64,000 nucleotides of DNA from Zopfochytrium polystomum (GCA_025765615.1 JAIVFJ010000012.1:512192-576191); one strand, 5' to 3'; shown: positions 8,666-21,520, numbered from the stretch's first letter. Numbers and translations are program-made. The notes: a model not told the origin generated them from the letters alone.

Positions 8666-10140
8666 TGTAATAGTGGAGTGGCAAGGTGAGGGGGAGTTTC
8701 CTTTTTTTTTTCTTCGGCACCCAATTGAAATGCAGTGCGAAATTCAAAAAGAAAGTCAACAGGCTGTCTGTCTATCTGAGTGGAAGTCAACAGGTTGTTT
8801 GTCTACCTCCCCGTCTCTGAGTCTTGGAGTGGCAGTCAACGGGCAGTCAACAGGTTGTCTGTCTCACTCTCTGTCTTTGACTCTGTTTGTTGGCTGTTGA
8901 TGGAAAGGAATAATATTGTCTGCAATCTCTAACTCTCTTTCTGTCTCTTTCAAGCAGGGGGGTTGAGGGGGGGGCGGCAGCCCCCCCCACCGGGGGGCTC
9001 AGGGGGCGGGAGCCCCCTGACTCAAAAAAAACAACCCAGCCTCTCTCTCTATCTCACTCACACTCTCTCTCTGTCCACTATGTAAACCCGTTTTCTAATT
9101 GCAATAGTGGAGTTATGTGGGTTTAATATTTTTTCTTTAGTGCCTAATCGAAACACGTGGCAAACTTCAAAAGGAAGTCAACAAGCTGTCTGTTTATCTT
9201 AGTGGAAGTCAACGGGTTGTCTGTCTACCTCCCTCACTGACTCTGAGTCTGAGACTGGCAGCTGTTGGTGGACAAGTTATTAAATCCTCTGCGACCTCTC
9301 TCTTTTGAGTGGGGGGGTTGAGGGGCATCAGCCCCCGCACAGGGGCTCAGGGGGTTTGTAGGGGGGACAGTGTGGGTTTAAAGTTTTTTTTTATAGTGCC
9401 GAATCGAAATGGAGTGGCAAAATCAATACCCTCAAGGAAACAAGGCTTTGCGGAGTGGCAAAATTCAAAAGGAAGTCAACAGGCTGTCTGTTTATCTGAG
9501 TGGAAGTCAAGGGGTTGTCTGTCTACCTCCCTCCCTGTCTCTTTGACTGGCAGTCAAAGGGCAGTCAACGGGTTGTCTGTCTTGCTCTCTGTCTGACTCT
9601 GTATGTTGGCTGTTGATGGAAAAGGAATAAAATTGTCTGCAATCTCTCACTCTATCTCTGTCTCTATCAAGCTGGGGGGGGTTGAAGGGGGAAGGCATCC
9701 CCCACTGGGGGGCTCAGGGGGCGGGAGCCTCCATACAGAGAAGCGTGATGTGGCTGAACCCCGCCCCCCACCGAACTAAAATACTATTTCTGCTTATAAT
9801 TTTGCAAAGTCAACTGGGCTGTTGTTTCTATTATTCAAGGATTTGTCACTCTCTGACTGAAAGTGGCAGTGAAATTCAAAAAGGAAGGAAGTCAACAAGC
9901 TGTCTGTCTATCTGAGTGGAAGTCAAAGGGTTGTCTACCTCCCTCCCTGTCTCTGAGTCTGGGAGTGGCAGTCAACAGGCAGTCAACGGGTTTTCTGTCA
10001 TCCTCTATGTCTCTGATTCTGGCTATTGGGCTGTTGGTGGACAAGTTATCAAATCAGCCGCGACCTCTCTCTTTTGAGTGGGGGGGTTGAGCGGGGTCAG
10101 TCCCCCCACAACCCCCTGACTCAAAAACAATTTTCCCTCA
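8660..10140. repeat. tandem array of ~300-420 bp G-rich units
   Basis: Four units share the same order of blocks: an AATTGCAATAGTGGAG-like start, GAAATTCAAAAGGAAGTCAAC, CAGGCTGTCTGTCTATCTGA, a Leu/Ser-like CT-rich stretch, then a G-run/C-run segment (GGGGGGCTCAGGGGGC type). The block GTCAACA(G/A)GCTGTCTGT starts at about 8755, 9177, 9475 and 9892. In the first unit TCAGGGGGC (8999-9007) pairs with GCCCCCTGA (9012-9020) around a 4-base loop. A G-rich segment of the same kind appears inverted at about 11483-11550. There is no credible coding. Confidence 0.75.
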
Positions 10141-10742
10141 TCCCTCTACATGGCGTGCCACTGCATTCATTGTGGACTGCCACACTCTTCAGTATCTTCT
10201 TTTTTTCTCCTTTTTTTTTGGGAAGGATTGTTTACAAGTCAACAGGCATCCCCTAGTATTCTCAATAAAAAAGAAAAGTATTGTAGCAAAAACGAGAAAG
10301 AAAGGAAAAGAAAACATTGGAAAAATTTTTTGGGGACAGTGTTTTCACCACTGGATTAAACGGACAGTGGCAGGCTAAATGAATCAAGTGTGGCTGGCCA
10401 CGATTCACGTTGCAGCAGGCCACAGAAAGAGTGAGCAACGAAGAACAGCTTGCTTGGGTCAGGGCTTGTGCCCTGACCAAAGCGAAGGGTTGGTGCCCCA
10501 AGGCAATGACATACAGGCAGAAGAACGACAGAAAGGGAAAGAGGGAAAGAGCGTGAGAGAGTATGTGTGTGTGACAGAGAGAAAGAGAGTGCACAGGTGA
10601 GAAACAACATGTGCCGAGAAGAAAGTGAGAAGAAAACTGCCACATTTGTTCAACCTACCGTGAGGAATGAGAGAATAGAGAAAGAGAGAAAAGAGAGTGT
10701 GTGTGTGTGGCGTGCTACACCCATGGCCATCGTGCAGGTGGG
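10141..10742. other. non-coding stretch, probable copia 3' region
   Basis: No credible gene. The last 30 bp before 10743 (ACACCCATGGCCATCGTGCA) match the sequence beside the LTR copy at 18441-18848, so this is probably the internal 3' end of a degenerate copia element. GGTCAGGGC and GCCCTGACC at 10457-10478 form a perfect 9-bp stem. Confidence 0.5.
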
Positions 10743-11163
10743 TGTTAGGCAGAACTGACTGGTTAGCAGCAAGAGGCAGAAGATGGACCTGAACCTATTG
10801 TGACTGTTGGTTATTGTTCTCATGATGCCCATGGGAGAGCGAGCCACTGCCAATGCGACCTGGGTGCTGGCTTGCACTGTTGACAAATACTCTGAGTATT
10901 AAGTGGAATGGAAACCTGGTGTCAACAGTTTTCCTCCTCCTCTGCTCATGCAGATAATATAGGAGAGGTTTTTATCCTGTGCCAGTCACGCTTGCGTAGC
11001 AACTATAGTGTGCATATCATCATTACGTATCAATTATTTATACCAGAGTTTTTTCTCTTTCTCTCCAAGTTGGGGAGAAGGACCACCCACAAACACACAC
11101 CTCCACTTCACTCACTCCTTCCACTCACTCCTTTCACTCACTCACTGAGAGTAGACTGTTACA
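10743..11163 (+). mobile_element. copia-family LTR (copy A)
   Basis: 421 bp starting TGTTAGGCAGAACTGACTGG and ending AGTAGACTGTTACA. It is the same repeat as 18441-18848 (inverted), 21968-21992 plus 31834-32225 (inverted) and 41234-41646. TG...CA ends and 5-bp target duplication around the 41234 copy identify the family as an LTR. No matching 5-bp duplication flanks this copy, and internal copia sequence precedes it, so it is probably a 3' LTR rather than a solo LTR. Confidence 0.7.
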
Positions 11164-12390
11164 AAAGGAAACAGACCCACACAGTCAGACACTAAGACAT
11201 ACAACCCATTGACAGCAACAGGAAGACAGGCTGCTTGTTGACTGCTACAAACTGGTGGACACTGGCAGGAAGTCTCCAAAGTGCTCATACAGACGCCAGA
11301 GGAAGAGAAACAAATAGCCTGTTGCCAAACAAAGAGGCAAAGAGTGAAACAGAAACTCATTTCCTGTTAGAAGTATTTTCAGAGAGGATAGAGTCAGAGA
11401 TAGAGAGAGACTTCACAGAGAGTGAGGCAGAATGGATAGATAACAGCCTGCTTACTTGCAAAATCATTAACGGGTAAGTATTTTAGTTGGGGAGCTCCGC
11501 CCCCCACCGACCCCTAGGGGAGGGGGGCTGCCGCCTCCTCTTCACCCCCGTGACGTTTTCGTCCTTTGTTGTCCGAGTTTCTCTCTCGATCTGTTTCTAC
11601 ATATCCTTCGAGTTTCCTCCGAGACTTTGAGTCATTTCTTCCGCTTGGCTGAGTCATTTTCTTTGTTCTCGCTTATTTTATTGCTTCTTTCCTCATTCTT
11701 GTTTCACAGTTTTATTTCCCTGGTTCTTCCTCGTTGCTCATCAGTTCTTCTTAGTCATTTCTCAGTTCTTTTCTCAGTTTTTCCATAGCGACCAACCATG
11801 CATACTCGCTCTTCCCACTCTCGACACACACGCTCCTCACGCCCGCAGGCGCTGGCCTTCGGCCAGCGGCCTGGGGCTCGCTTGTAACAGTAACGCCCCG
11901 TTTCCTGTTTGGGTTGGTGGCCAAAGAATGCAGCGCACCCCCAACGAGAAGGTTGCAAAAGCGGGGATGGGGGAAGGGGAAGAGAAGCAAGGGGGGACAG
12001 AAAAAGAGAAAGGTGAGGGAAGAAAAGTGGGGGGGTACTGGAAGAGAGAGCGACCGAGAGAGCGAATGATGAGATGGAGCGATCGAAAGAGGGAGAGAGT
12101 GTGTGTGAGTAATGAACCGAGCAAGCCCACTTCTCCCCCGGTCCGAAAGTACAAGAAAACTAGAAGGATAAAAGGCAGTAGCAGTTGTAGTAGCAGTAGT
12201 CGTTCTAGTAGTAGTAAAAGCGAGAGGTACTGCGAAGCTTGTTTGTGCCGCCGAGTTAGACGGAAAAAAAGAAGTTTGGTCGGAGAAAGAGAGAACAAAA
12301 CGAGGGGGGGGGGGGAGGGGCCTATCACCGCAAACTTTTCCCTTTCCTCCCTCCCAGCCCCCGCTCGGTTTTCGGCTGTGGTGGCTTTTT

Positions 12391-12433
<43 letters not shown>

Positions 12434-12916
12434 GTGTGTGCGTGTGTGTGATGCTGACGGGGGCTGGACAGGGGGCGGTGGGAAGTGGGAGACGGGAGAA
12501 GCTGGGGGGGAGGAGAAAATGAACAGGAAGAAAATGAAAAGATGAGAAAAAGAAGAAAAAAAAAAAACGCAAGGAAGTACAACGAAGCAAAGCAAATCGG
12601 GTGGTGCTTTGGCAGTGGTTTTGCCTTCCACCCTTCCTACCCTTTTTCCCCATTCCTATTCCCCAGCCCCCTCTTTCCCATTCCCCACCCTAATCTCCAT
12701 CCCCATAACCCCTCTCTCAGGCACGAGACAGAAGAAAGGAAGCAAAAAAAAAAAAAAAAACAATCAAACAAGCAGCGAAAGCTAAAGGAAAACAAAAGAA
12801 GAGAGACAGGGGTAAAAAAAAAAAAGAAAAAAAAAAAAAAAAAAAAAAAGGAAAAACAAGACAATAAGGAAGACTATCAGCGCAGAGAGCAACAACACAA
12901 CCAACAGCCTGTTGCT
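11164..12916. other. downstream flank of RasGAP with microsatellites
   Basis: No supported gene. It holds an inverted copy of the G-rich array segment (about 11483-11550), a T-rich repeat block (11560-11780) related to 16990-17170, a (TG)n run at 12391-12450 and several A-rich tracts at 12746-12850. Long open frames here reflect purine/pyrimidine bias. Confidence 0.6.
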
Positions 12917-15853
12917 TCATCGCTTCAAAAACGTCTTGTTCAGCATCGCGACCGTCTTGATCACCGACAGCTGCACGTACTCGAGGTCCAGCAGCGGCAC
13001 CCCTTGCTGCTGCTTCTCCAGCAGGTCGTCGATCTTGACGTCCAGCTCCAGGATCGGCCTCTCGCGGCCCTTGTAGTGCAGCGCGATCACAAACGTGCCC
13101 GCCACCGGCGAAAAAATGTTGAAAAATATGTTGGCCCGCCGCGCCTCGGGCACGTTGCTCTCGACAATGATGCCCTCCTTCTCCCACTGCTGGTGCGTAA
13201 ACTTGAACGGGCCTTGCACGAGCCCCTTGCCGCCCTTGAGCGACGTCGACATGCCCGCCTGCACACGCACGTTCTGCAGGTACGCCTTGTAGCTCTCCAG
13301 CTGCGACTTGAGGTAGTTGTTGTGGTCCAGGATCGTGCTGAACACCACCTCCAGCGACTGCACCTCTTTGTACACCTTCTCCTTCAGGTTGCCGAGGTGC
13401 ACCAGCTCCTGCTGGATCTCCTCCACCAGCAGCGCGTGCTTGTCTTTGCGGTCCACCACGCCCATCTCCTCCAGCTGCAGCAGCATCTCGCGCACCTTCA
13501 CCCCCTTCTTGGTCAGCGACTGCTCGCGCGACGTCCCCGCGCTCTCCGCAACCTTGAACAGGTCCATCGGCCGCGCCGCCGCCACCGTCGGCATCAGACG
13601 CAGGACCTGCACGAACAGCGCCTTGGTGTCCATGTACAGGATGTCGCCCTGCGTCAGCTGCGAGTCGGCGATCGCCGACGGGATGTCGGTGATCGGCTGT
13701 TCCCACCGCGAAAACAGCGGGAGCACGATCGCGCGGTTCTCGGACCGCGGCACCTGCGGTGGCGCCGGCCCAAGGTCGTTGAGGCAGATGCCCAGGTGGT
13801 GCTTCTCGCCGGGCGCGAGAATGTCCTTGTGCTGGATGAGAAGCGCGTGCGTGTTGTACATCTCGTTCAGGGTGATGTTGAGGTCAAGGTCCTTCTTCGA
13901 CAGCGCAATGTACTGCTCCATCTAGTTCAGGAAGGAAAAAAAAAAAAAAGAACATGGGTTAAAATAAAGTAAAACTCTCGCCTGCCATTAGTCCGCCGCA
14001 AAAAAAGAACAAAACAAAACAAACGACGGGCAATACCTCCAAGGCTTCGTAAAAGTCGCCCACTTCGCAGAGATCGTTGAAGAATCTGTTGATACGGGCC
14101 TTGTTCTCCTCGACGAAAGGATTAAGGGCAATCATGTAGCCTTCTTTCGAGTACGACGCCTTGTTTGCAAGGTTTTGCAGCAGTTTGGCGACCAGTGTGA
14201 GTGTCCGGCGAGGATGCTTTGAAGGGTTTCCATCAATGAGCATGTAGGCTTGGGGGGTGACGATGGCGGGGTTGATGAACCGAAGCATGAAGAATCCGCC
14301 AATGAGGGAGCAAATGTTCAAATCCGTGGCGTCTGGGTACTTTCTCTGTGATGGCGACGACGTCAAAGGGAAGAAAACACGCCACAGGAAGGAAATCGGT
14401 TAGCATCCTCTTTGCTTAATTGAGTTGATCACTCTGAAACGTCAAGAGAAAGGAGACAATACCTTGGTGAGGGATTTAATCTGTTTGCAAATCCATCGGA
14501 TTCCGTACGGCACTTGCTCGATAGAGGCCATAATCGTGTTGAGGAAGGACCCAGTGATTTCCATCAGAGTTTTGATCCTTGGCTTAATGATCGCGCGGAC
14601 ATCCGGGTTCCGCTCCGCCTCCTCGGCCGAAATACCGGTCGGGCGCGGGTAAGGCTCGCCTGTCTCCAATTCAATGTCCCGGACCATCTGCTCAAATACT
14701 TTGAGCGGATTGATTTCCAGATCCAGGTCGCTGTGCTCCAGCAAATTGTTGATGCGATCTGACAGAACGCTCTTCAAGTACGACTGTCCAGGTCCTCGCC
14801 GAGTGTACGTGGTCATCATGCGAGACACTGGTGTATTTGCTCGAAGGAGAGAGCCGAAATCCGTAGCGGTTTCGAATTGAGCGGCGAGAACGTTCTGCGC
14901 GGTAAAGGTGTTTTCAATGAGTTGGGGCGGGGGTGAAAAGTACGAAAGAGAGAGAGAGAAAGCGTCTCAAAACGTTTCCCATGATGTGGCCACTGTACCT
15001 GAAACATAGACAGAAGCAAAAACTCCTCCCTAGATTCGTACTGATTACCGTAGAGCGTAAACATGACTGTCTGTAGCAGGGTGTCGATCTCGGCCAAGGT
15101 CACCAACCGCGCCAGCGTGGCTATGTGCCGAGGTTCGGATTGAAGGAGGAAAAAGAGGTTGCCGTACAGCTGAAAAGGGTGAGTAAGCCCAAAGTCGGTG
15201 AGTAAGGCACCATGCCACTGCACGAGTTCGATTGGAACGAAATAGAAACAAAACGAAAAAGAGCTGCGAGAGATCGCGAACCTGCCGCTTCCGATCGTCA
15301 GGCAACGTTCCCTCCGCAGTCTCTCCACCATCCATCACGGCGCTGACGACTTCCTGCTGCTCGACAACAGCCATCCGATTTTGGATCAAGAGGGCGATGC
15401 GGGAGTCCAGATACCGCACATCACGTTCGAGCAGAAAGTTTTTCTTTGATTGCGACGATATCCTCGACTTGATCTCGCGCAGTTTTCGTTGGGCTGACGG
15501 ATTTGATCGAGTTGATCGAGTTGATCAGTTTGATGGGTTTTGATCAAGGGAACGGGAAGAACGGGTGGGGTGCAGAGCGGGGCTGATCAGCTCAACAAAC
15601 CTTTGGTGAGCTCATCATCGACTTCAATGTCGTTCTCTGCGGCCATGGACCAGAGGGCGGCGACGGAATACCGCTTGTCGGAGGTAGCCGACGCGGGCGA
15701 GGGTGCTCCTCCAGTGGGACCGATTGGGACCCCATTCGACGCAGCGAGGAAGGCGGAGCGGGCGATGTCTGACGGCGTGTAGATCGATCCGAACGATCTC
15801 CTCGTTAACGCGGAGGCATCCGAACCTCGGCGTTGGTGGTTTTGCCATGCCAA
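12917..15853 (-). CDS. RasGAP domain protein (IQGAP / Gap1-Sar1 type), six exons
   Basis: Exons on the minus strand: 15853-15601, 15493-15282, 15169-14999, 14894-14463, 14345-14037 and 13921-12917. All introns are GT-AG and all junction phases agree, giving about 793 codons, close to fungal Gap1/Sar1. Exons 2-5 carry the RasGAP fold: LFFLLQSEPRHIATLARLV, NPLKVFEQMV, the hallmark FMLRFINPAIV and LLQNLANKASY. Exon 6 matches the RasGAP C-terminal region with a long helical segment. The role would be stimulating GTP hydrolysis on a Ras-family GTPase at the cortex or membrane. The N-terminus is uncertain: the first exon has no in-frame ATG before 15853 (the frame starts at TTG), so an upstream exon is likely. 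This is host type: GC-rich, with introns and microsatellites around it. Confidence 0.88.
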
Positions 15854-17614
15854 AGAGAGGGAGAGAGAGAGAGGGGGGGGAGGGGAAAGAGCGAGAGGGA
15901 GGTTCCGCCGTTTCGATCGTCGAAATCACGAGCAAACCCTCTGGCGGGTGGTGGTTGGTTGTGGTTGGATGTTTTCCTGTTTTTCTATATTTATCGCGGG
16001 GGAAGAAGAATCGTTTGATCGCTTATTAGAGGTGGTTGGTTTTGGTTACACGGCCGAGGGGACGCGGAAGGAGAAGGAAGGGGGGGGAGGGGGGGGGGGA
16101 GGTGATGATCGATCGCTGCGATGGAAAGGGCGAGTGCGGGTGGTGTTGGTGAGGGACGACGGAGGGGCTGCTGCGAAGAACCAGGGGCTCCCACCTATAA
16201 CAATTAATAATAATGATGCAGAAAGAAGAAAGGAGCGCTGTCCTTCCTCCTCCTGCGGGCCCCTCTGTCCTCCTCGCGAGGTACGTCGGGTTGGTGTGTT
16301 TTTGCGTGATAAGGATGGGGGTGGGTTGGGGTTGGGGTTGTTTGCAGGAGTGAGAGAGTGAGAGCGTCGTGCGTAGTCGTGCCTGTTTGTTGCGAAGTGA
16401 ACGTTGTGTGCGCGTTGGGCGTTGCCAGCGAAAGGTGGTTGGGCGGGAGGGGGAACGAGCGATTGCGGGACTGGGAAGGCGACAGACCAGCGAGCGAGTG
16501 ATGTGGATGGAGAGAGAGAGGGCGAGAGAGAGCCACAGAGGAAAGGAAGACAAACGCAGTCCACAGAGGAAGCCTGGAGGAAGAAGACAGAGCAAGAGAC
16601 AGCAAAAGGAAAACACACTCACAGTTTCAAAAAAAAAAAAAAAATTGAGAGAAAAAAAAAGAGGAGGCGCCCACCATCACTATTCGTTTGTCTGTTTGAC
16701 AGTCTGTCCACTCCATCTCACTCTCACTCTCACACATCTTGATTCCTTGTCTTCCTCTCATCCCTCTCTGTCCCTGTCCTTGTCTCCCTCTCGTGTCTAT
16801 CTATCCCTTCCTTCTTCCTCGCTCCATCTGAATATTCTGTTGCTGTGCAAACCAAAGTTCCAGGGCTGCTGTAATTCTATACACTACATCATGATTAAAT
16901 TTCGAGGCTGCAGGTCAAACGCCTTGCTCCAAATCTTTTGAAGGACAAGGATCTTAAGGGAAGTTTTGAGTTTCTGGCTGTCGTTTCCTTCTGTCAGTTT
17001 CCGCAGTTTCTTCCGAGACTTTGAGTCATTTGTTTCTCCAATTTCGTATTTTTATTTGGATCTTGTTAGATTCTCTAGTTGATTGTTTCTGCGTGTTTTT
17101 CCTTCGTTTTGCTGAGTTGATTGTTTCTTCCTCTGGTTCTGATTAGTATCCCTTCTCGTGGCTTTCCTCATTCCTTCTCATTTCTCACCATTTCTCTCCA
17201 GCAGTTTTCCTTGCCACACACTCATTTGTGGGCATGGCCTCGGGCAGCAGGCTCGCACTTTTTTTACATTAGATGGGTCCCCCTTTTGCTGCATAGTCAA
17301 CCGCTGAGCCTCTCTCAGACAAGCTTGAGCAAAAAAGGCCAAATCTCGATATTTTCTCAATAGTCTGGACCGCATTTTCCTTGGCACTGTAAACAACGCT
17401 TTTTTGAAGCGAACCTTCTTTGGTCTGCAAGTTTGACAGCAAATGAGGTGACTGCGTTGCTGGACCCAGCCAGCGCAATACAGCGCGTACTGCGCGGCCT
17501 GGGCATCAGGGGAAGAGTCCAATTACAGACTAGAAAATATGTGCAATCTGTCATTACAGTAGGGAAGCTAAGGCGTCTCCTCTGCAGACTATCGAAAATC
17601 ACAAAGTCGGAAAT
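15854..17614. other. upstream region of RasGAP
   Basis: GA-rich and CT-rich flank that probably holds the RasGAP promoter and perhaps a missing 5' exon. CCGAGACTTTGAGTCATTT at 17013-17031 is an exact 19-bp match to 11619-11637 on the other side of the gene, within related T-rich blocks. No other gene is supported. The basic Cys-containing frame on the minus strand at 17178-17522 is not convincing. Confidence 0.5.
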
Positions 17615-18276
17615 TTGACTACTGAGTCAACCAAGTATGTTGGCAAGTCCTTCAGCGTCTTGGAGGGACCAGAGAATTTTGGTGACTGGTTGGAGGATCT
17701 TACAGCAGAACTCTCCAACAAAAGTGTCAACTTATGCCACTGCATTGACACAAGTCACATCAACGCAGAGCAGAACAAAGCAGCTGATCCACCAGACCTC
17801 TGTGACACAGCAACCTGTCCCATCAGAGATGGACCATTCCAAGGACAGAGATTCCAATTGGTGCCTCCGCCTTGTGGACAAGAGAAAGTCACTTGGTTAC
17901 ACAGAACCAGAATGCACATTTCTGTCTAATTATTTATCGCCACATCTCTTGAGCCCTTCTCACCCAAATCACACCTGGTCAAACTTTGCTTATGAATTGT
18001 TGGCGAACTGGAAAAATTTGCTGCACCTTGCATAGGAGGTCATTGATGACTTTGAATGCATCAAAATGGAACCAACTGAAGCCTCAGATGCCTTCATTAC
18101 CTGATTCACCAAAGCCTACCATCGAGTTGACAGCTTTGCAAACTCAGCAGCTGGAGGACATTGCAATTGCATTCACCCTTTCCCAAAAGTTGTTTGAATC
18201 TTTGTTGATTCACTCAACCAAAGCCTGTTGGGAACAGGAACGGCAAACTCTCTTTTCTCTATACTGGAAACCTTAA
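17615..18276 (+). pseudogene. copia-type Gag fragment
   Basis: The frame from 17615 reads FSVLEGPENFGDWLEDLTAE, like the N-terminal Gag motif of Ty1/copia elements (F-x-L-x-G-x-N-F-x-x-W). It then shifts frame repeatedly. FECIKMEPTEASDAFIT and FTKAYHRV near 18050-18120 fit a later Gag helix. It has several stops. It lies in the opposite orientation to the copia pol remnants at 18945-21520, so it belongs to a different insertion or has been rearranged. Confidence 0.5.
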
Positions 18277-18440
18277 TCCTGAGATAACACTGACTACACC
18301 ATTCAAACACCTGTTTGACAAAACAACTATGATAAGCAACACATCGAGCTGGTCAAACAAAGTGACAAAGAATCAGCTACTACTGCACCAGAAATCACCA
18401 CACCAACTGTTACTCTCCCGGTAATCTGCCTCTTCATGTT

Positions 18441-18848
18441 TGTAAACAGTCTACTCTGAGTGAGTGAGTGGAAGGAGTGAATGAAGTGGAGATGTCTGTT
18501 TGTGGGTGGTCCTTCTCCCAAACTTGGAGAGAAAGAGAAAAACTCTGTTATGAATTATTGATACATAATGATATACACGCTGTAATAGTTGCTAGGCTAG
18601 TGTGACCAGCACAGGGTAAAACCCTCTCCTGTATTATCTGCTTGAGTGGAGGAGGAGGAAAACTGTTGACACCAAGTTTCCGTTCCACTTAATATTCAGA
18701 GTATTTGTCATCAGTGCAAGCCAGTGCCCAGGTCTGCATTGGCGGTGGCTTGAAACCCATGGGCATCGTGAGAACGATAACTGACAGTCACAATAGGTTC
18801 GGGTCCGTCTTGTGCCTCTTGCTGCTAACCAGTCAGTTCCACCTAACA
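18441..18848 (-). mobile_element. copia-family LTR (copy B)
   Basis: 408 bp, read on the minus strand from TGTTAGGTGGAACTGACTGG to AGTAGACTGTTTACA. It lies just downstream of the copia pol remnant (same strand) and is probably its 3' LTR. The sequence beside it, CCCCTGCACAATGGCCATGG, is shared with the flank of LTR copy A. Confidence 0.7.
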
Positions 18849-18944
18849 CCCCTGCACAATGGCCATGGGTGTTGCACCCGTTGTGCAAAGCGTGTGTAAG
18901 CGACTGAGGCTTTGACGAAAGGGTGTTCAAAAGGTTGGAGCGGG

Positions 18945-21520
18945 TCAGAGGCCAAGTAGTGAGGTCAGTCGCTGGTGCTGAGACGTTGAGAGTGGTTTTG
19001 TGAGAATGTCTGCAATCTGGTCGCTGGTTGGTACATAGCGTACAGTGATCTCTCTAGTGGCTACGCCTTGTCGGAGGAAATGAGCATGTATGTCAATGTG
19101 ATTTGTGCGAGCATGTGTGAGAGGGTTGAGCACTAGTGCGATTGCAGATTGATTGTCCTCGAGGATTGGTAGTGGCTGCTGTGCAGGGAGTTGCAACTCT
19201 GATAATACGGCTAAGAGCCATTGTGCTTCTTGGAATGCTTCAGAAAGTGAGTAGTATTCTGCTTCTGTGGAGGATAGCAATACTTGATGTTGTTTGCGTG
19301 AGACGCAAGAGGCAGCAGCACCCATGAGGAAGAAGACATATCGAATGCGCAATGTGCAGTCTCCAGGTTCACCCCCATAGGATGCATCAGCGTATGCAGC
19401 TGGCTCAAGGGTGTCATTTGTGAAGAGCAGTAGTGGCTTGCGGCTTTGCCTGTAGAATAATCCATAGTCCCAGGTGCCTCAGAGGTAACAAAGCAGGCAG
19501 CAGAGTGCATTGCAATGGCACCGGTGTGGCTCCAGTTGGAACTGGGAGAGTACATTTGTTGCATATGCGATATCTGGTTGAGTTTGTGTTGCGAGATATT
19601 GAATTTTCATGAGTGCGGATTGATACCAGCTTGAGTCGCTCTTGCTGAGTTTGATTGACGTTTCATCATGCATAAAGGTGATAGACATTGGAGTTGATGC
19701 AATGTCGAGGTCGTCCCACATTTTCTCTTCAGTGATGATTGTCCTGGTGTATTTGTCTAGGCCCATCCAAATGCCTTCGGCGTTGCGCTGGAGGTGGATG
19801 TGAAGCACATGGCTGACAGTGGTTTCCTCGAGGGACATGCTGTACTCAGCGCAAAAAGCATCCTCAATTTTTGCAACGAGAGCTGTGGTGTTGGCCATGA
19901 CATTGACGTCATTGACAAAGACAAAGATGATTTCAAACGTTTGCTGCTGAGGGTCTACTTGAAAGAAGAGGCTGGGCTCAGCAAGAGATTGATTGAAGCT
20001 GAGTTTCTTGACAATGTGGTCAGGAACCAGTTTCGTCCAGATTGATGGAGTCCATAGAGGCTCTTGAGGAGTTTGCAGAATAGTTTCTTTCCATCTGGAG
20101 TGAATTGCTCGTGGCCTTTTGGTGGATGCATGTAGATGACTTCTTTGAGAAAAGCGTACTGGTAGGCTGGGTTGACATCCATGCTGTGGCGCTTGAGGTC
20201 AAAAGCAAGGCTGATTGCAATGAACAGTTGGGATGGCCTGGATCCAGACGACAGGAGAGAAGGTGTCTGTGTAGTCGATGCCTTCGCGTTGGGTGTTTCC
20301 ACAGGTGACAAGACAGGCTTTCCATCACTTCAGCCAGCCAAAGGGGTCAAGCTTGTTGGCATAAACCCATTTGCAGAACATTGTGCATTTGCCAGGAGGA
20401 AGAACTGCCCATTCCCAGACCTTGTGCTTGTCCACGAGAGAGTGAAGCTCCTTGAGCTCAGATGCAGTCCATTCTTTCTTATAGTCTGATGCGTGGGCTT
20501 CCTTGTGGGAATGTGGCACTGGTGGGAGTTGTGATTGGTGGAATGGTTCTTTAGGGAAGAGCTTTGGAAAGCGTGGTTCTGGTTTGGCTGATGCAAGGTA
20601 GAGTCACAAGAGATGGCAAGTGATTGTTCGATTTGCAAGTGGTTTGCGACGTCCAGTTGGTACATCTTTGATGTTGACAATGACAGATGGTGGAAGTGGT
20701 GATTCAATAAAAGGTTCTAGTTCAGTGTTGATGGATGCTGCTATGCAGTCTGTCGTTGGAGCTAGCCTCTCTTCAGGTTTGTCTTCATCTTCGCCCCGGA
20801 CAACAGCAAATGTGTCAGGGTTCCAACCATAGTCGTCATCGTCATTATCATCTTCCATATCTTGGGGACGAGTTGGAGGTTGATCTGAGGAGTTTGTTGA
20901 TGATGATGGCGGCTGTCCCCCCCTGGGAGCCTGGCGCAGTTGCTGGCGAGTACGAGTGGAGGGAGCACTGTCAGGAGGAGAGTTGGATAATCGATGGTAA
21001 GAGTCAAGTGGTGGCTTGACAGGCTCGAAAGAAGGAGAGTCGTCAGATTCAGGAAAATCTGTAAAATCATCAGAGAGAAGTTAAGAAATCTGAATTAAGA
21101 GATTGAAGCTTAGTGTCACTGCGGACCAGGCCAGGAAAGACATGCTCATGCAAGTTATAGTGGCGTGTCTGAAGAATGGTCTGTGCAGTAAAGTCGTAGC
21201 TGAGGGTAATAGACTCGCTGTCTGTGTCGAAACCCAAGAAGAGTCCAAGTGAGGCCCAAGGAGAGAACTTGGTCTTGTGTGAGTTTGCAGGTTCTGTATA
21301 CTCATTTTTGAGTGTGACAATGAGGCAGCCAAAAATTCCAAGGTGGCGTAGGTTGGGTTTTCGGCCTTGGTAATATTCAAATGGAATTCAACCAGTGTGA
21401 GTGTGTTGCACGTGATGCTTGTTGCAAGCTGATTGATGGACGGAAAATTCTGAAATTGGAATAGCAGGTTGGCACTGTTGAATAGCGACTGTGCGCTGAA
21501 TTTCAGGCTGAGGATCAAAG
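18945..21520 (-). pseudogene. degenerate Ty1/copia pol (integrase end, RT, RNase H)
   Basis: Read from right to left. At about 21450-21050 the integrase C-terminal region gives YYQGRKPNLRHLGIFGC and KFSPWASLGLFLGFDT. At about 20520-20330 the RT start gives EWTASELKELHSLVDKH and FCKWVYANKLDPFG. At about 19900-19480 RT thumb-like sequence gives KIQYLATQTQPDIAYAT. At 19352-18945 RNase H gives LLSSTEAEYYSLSEAFQEA, LEDNQSAIAL and VPTSDQIADILTKPL. Numerous frameshifts and stops lie between. Gag, protease and the integrase N-terminus are missing, so the element has suffered a large deletion. Confidence 0.8.

Noticed and set aside
8118..8900. Long Ser/Leu open frame
   Set aside because: It is only the translation of a CT/TCTG microsatellite.
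11751..12653. 300-codon minus-strand frame
   Set aside because: Composed of (CA)n, CT-rich and Ser/Phe runs from low-complexity DNA downstream of RasGAP.
12485..13972. 495-codon plus-strand frame over the RasGAP gene
   Set aside because: Antisense shadow of the RasGAP last exon plus A-rich and GA-rich flank; the minus strand has clear domain sense and splice sites.
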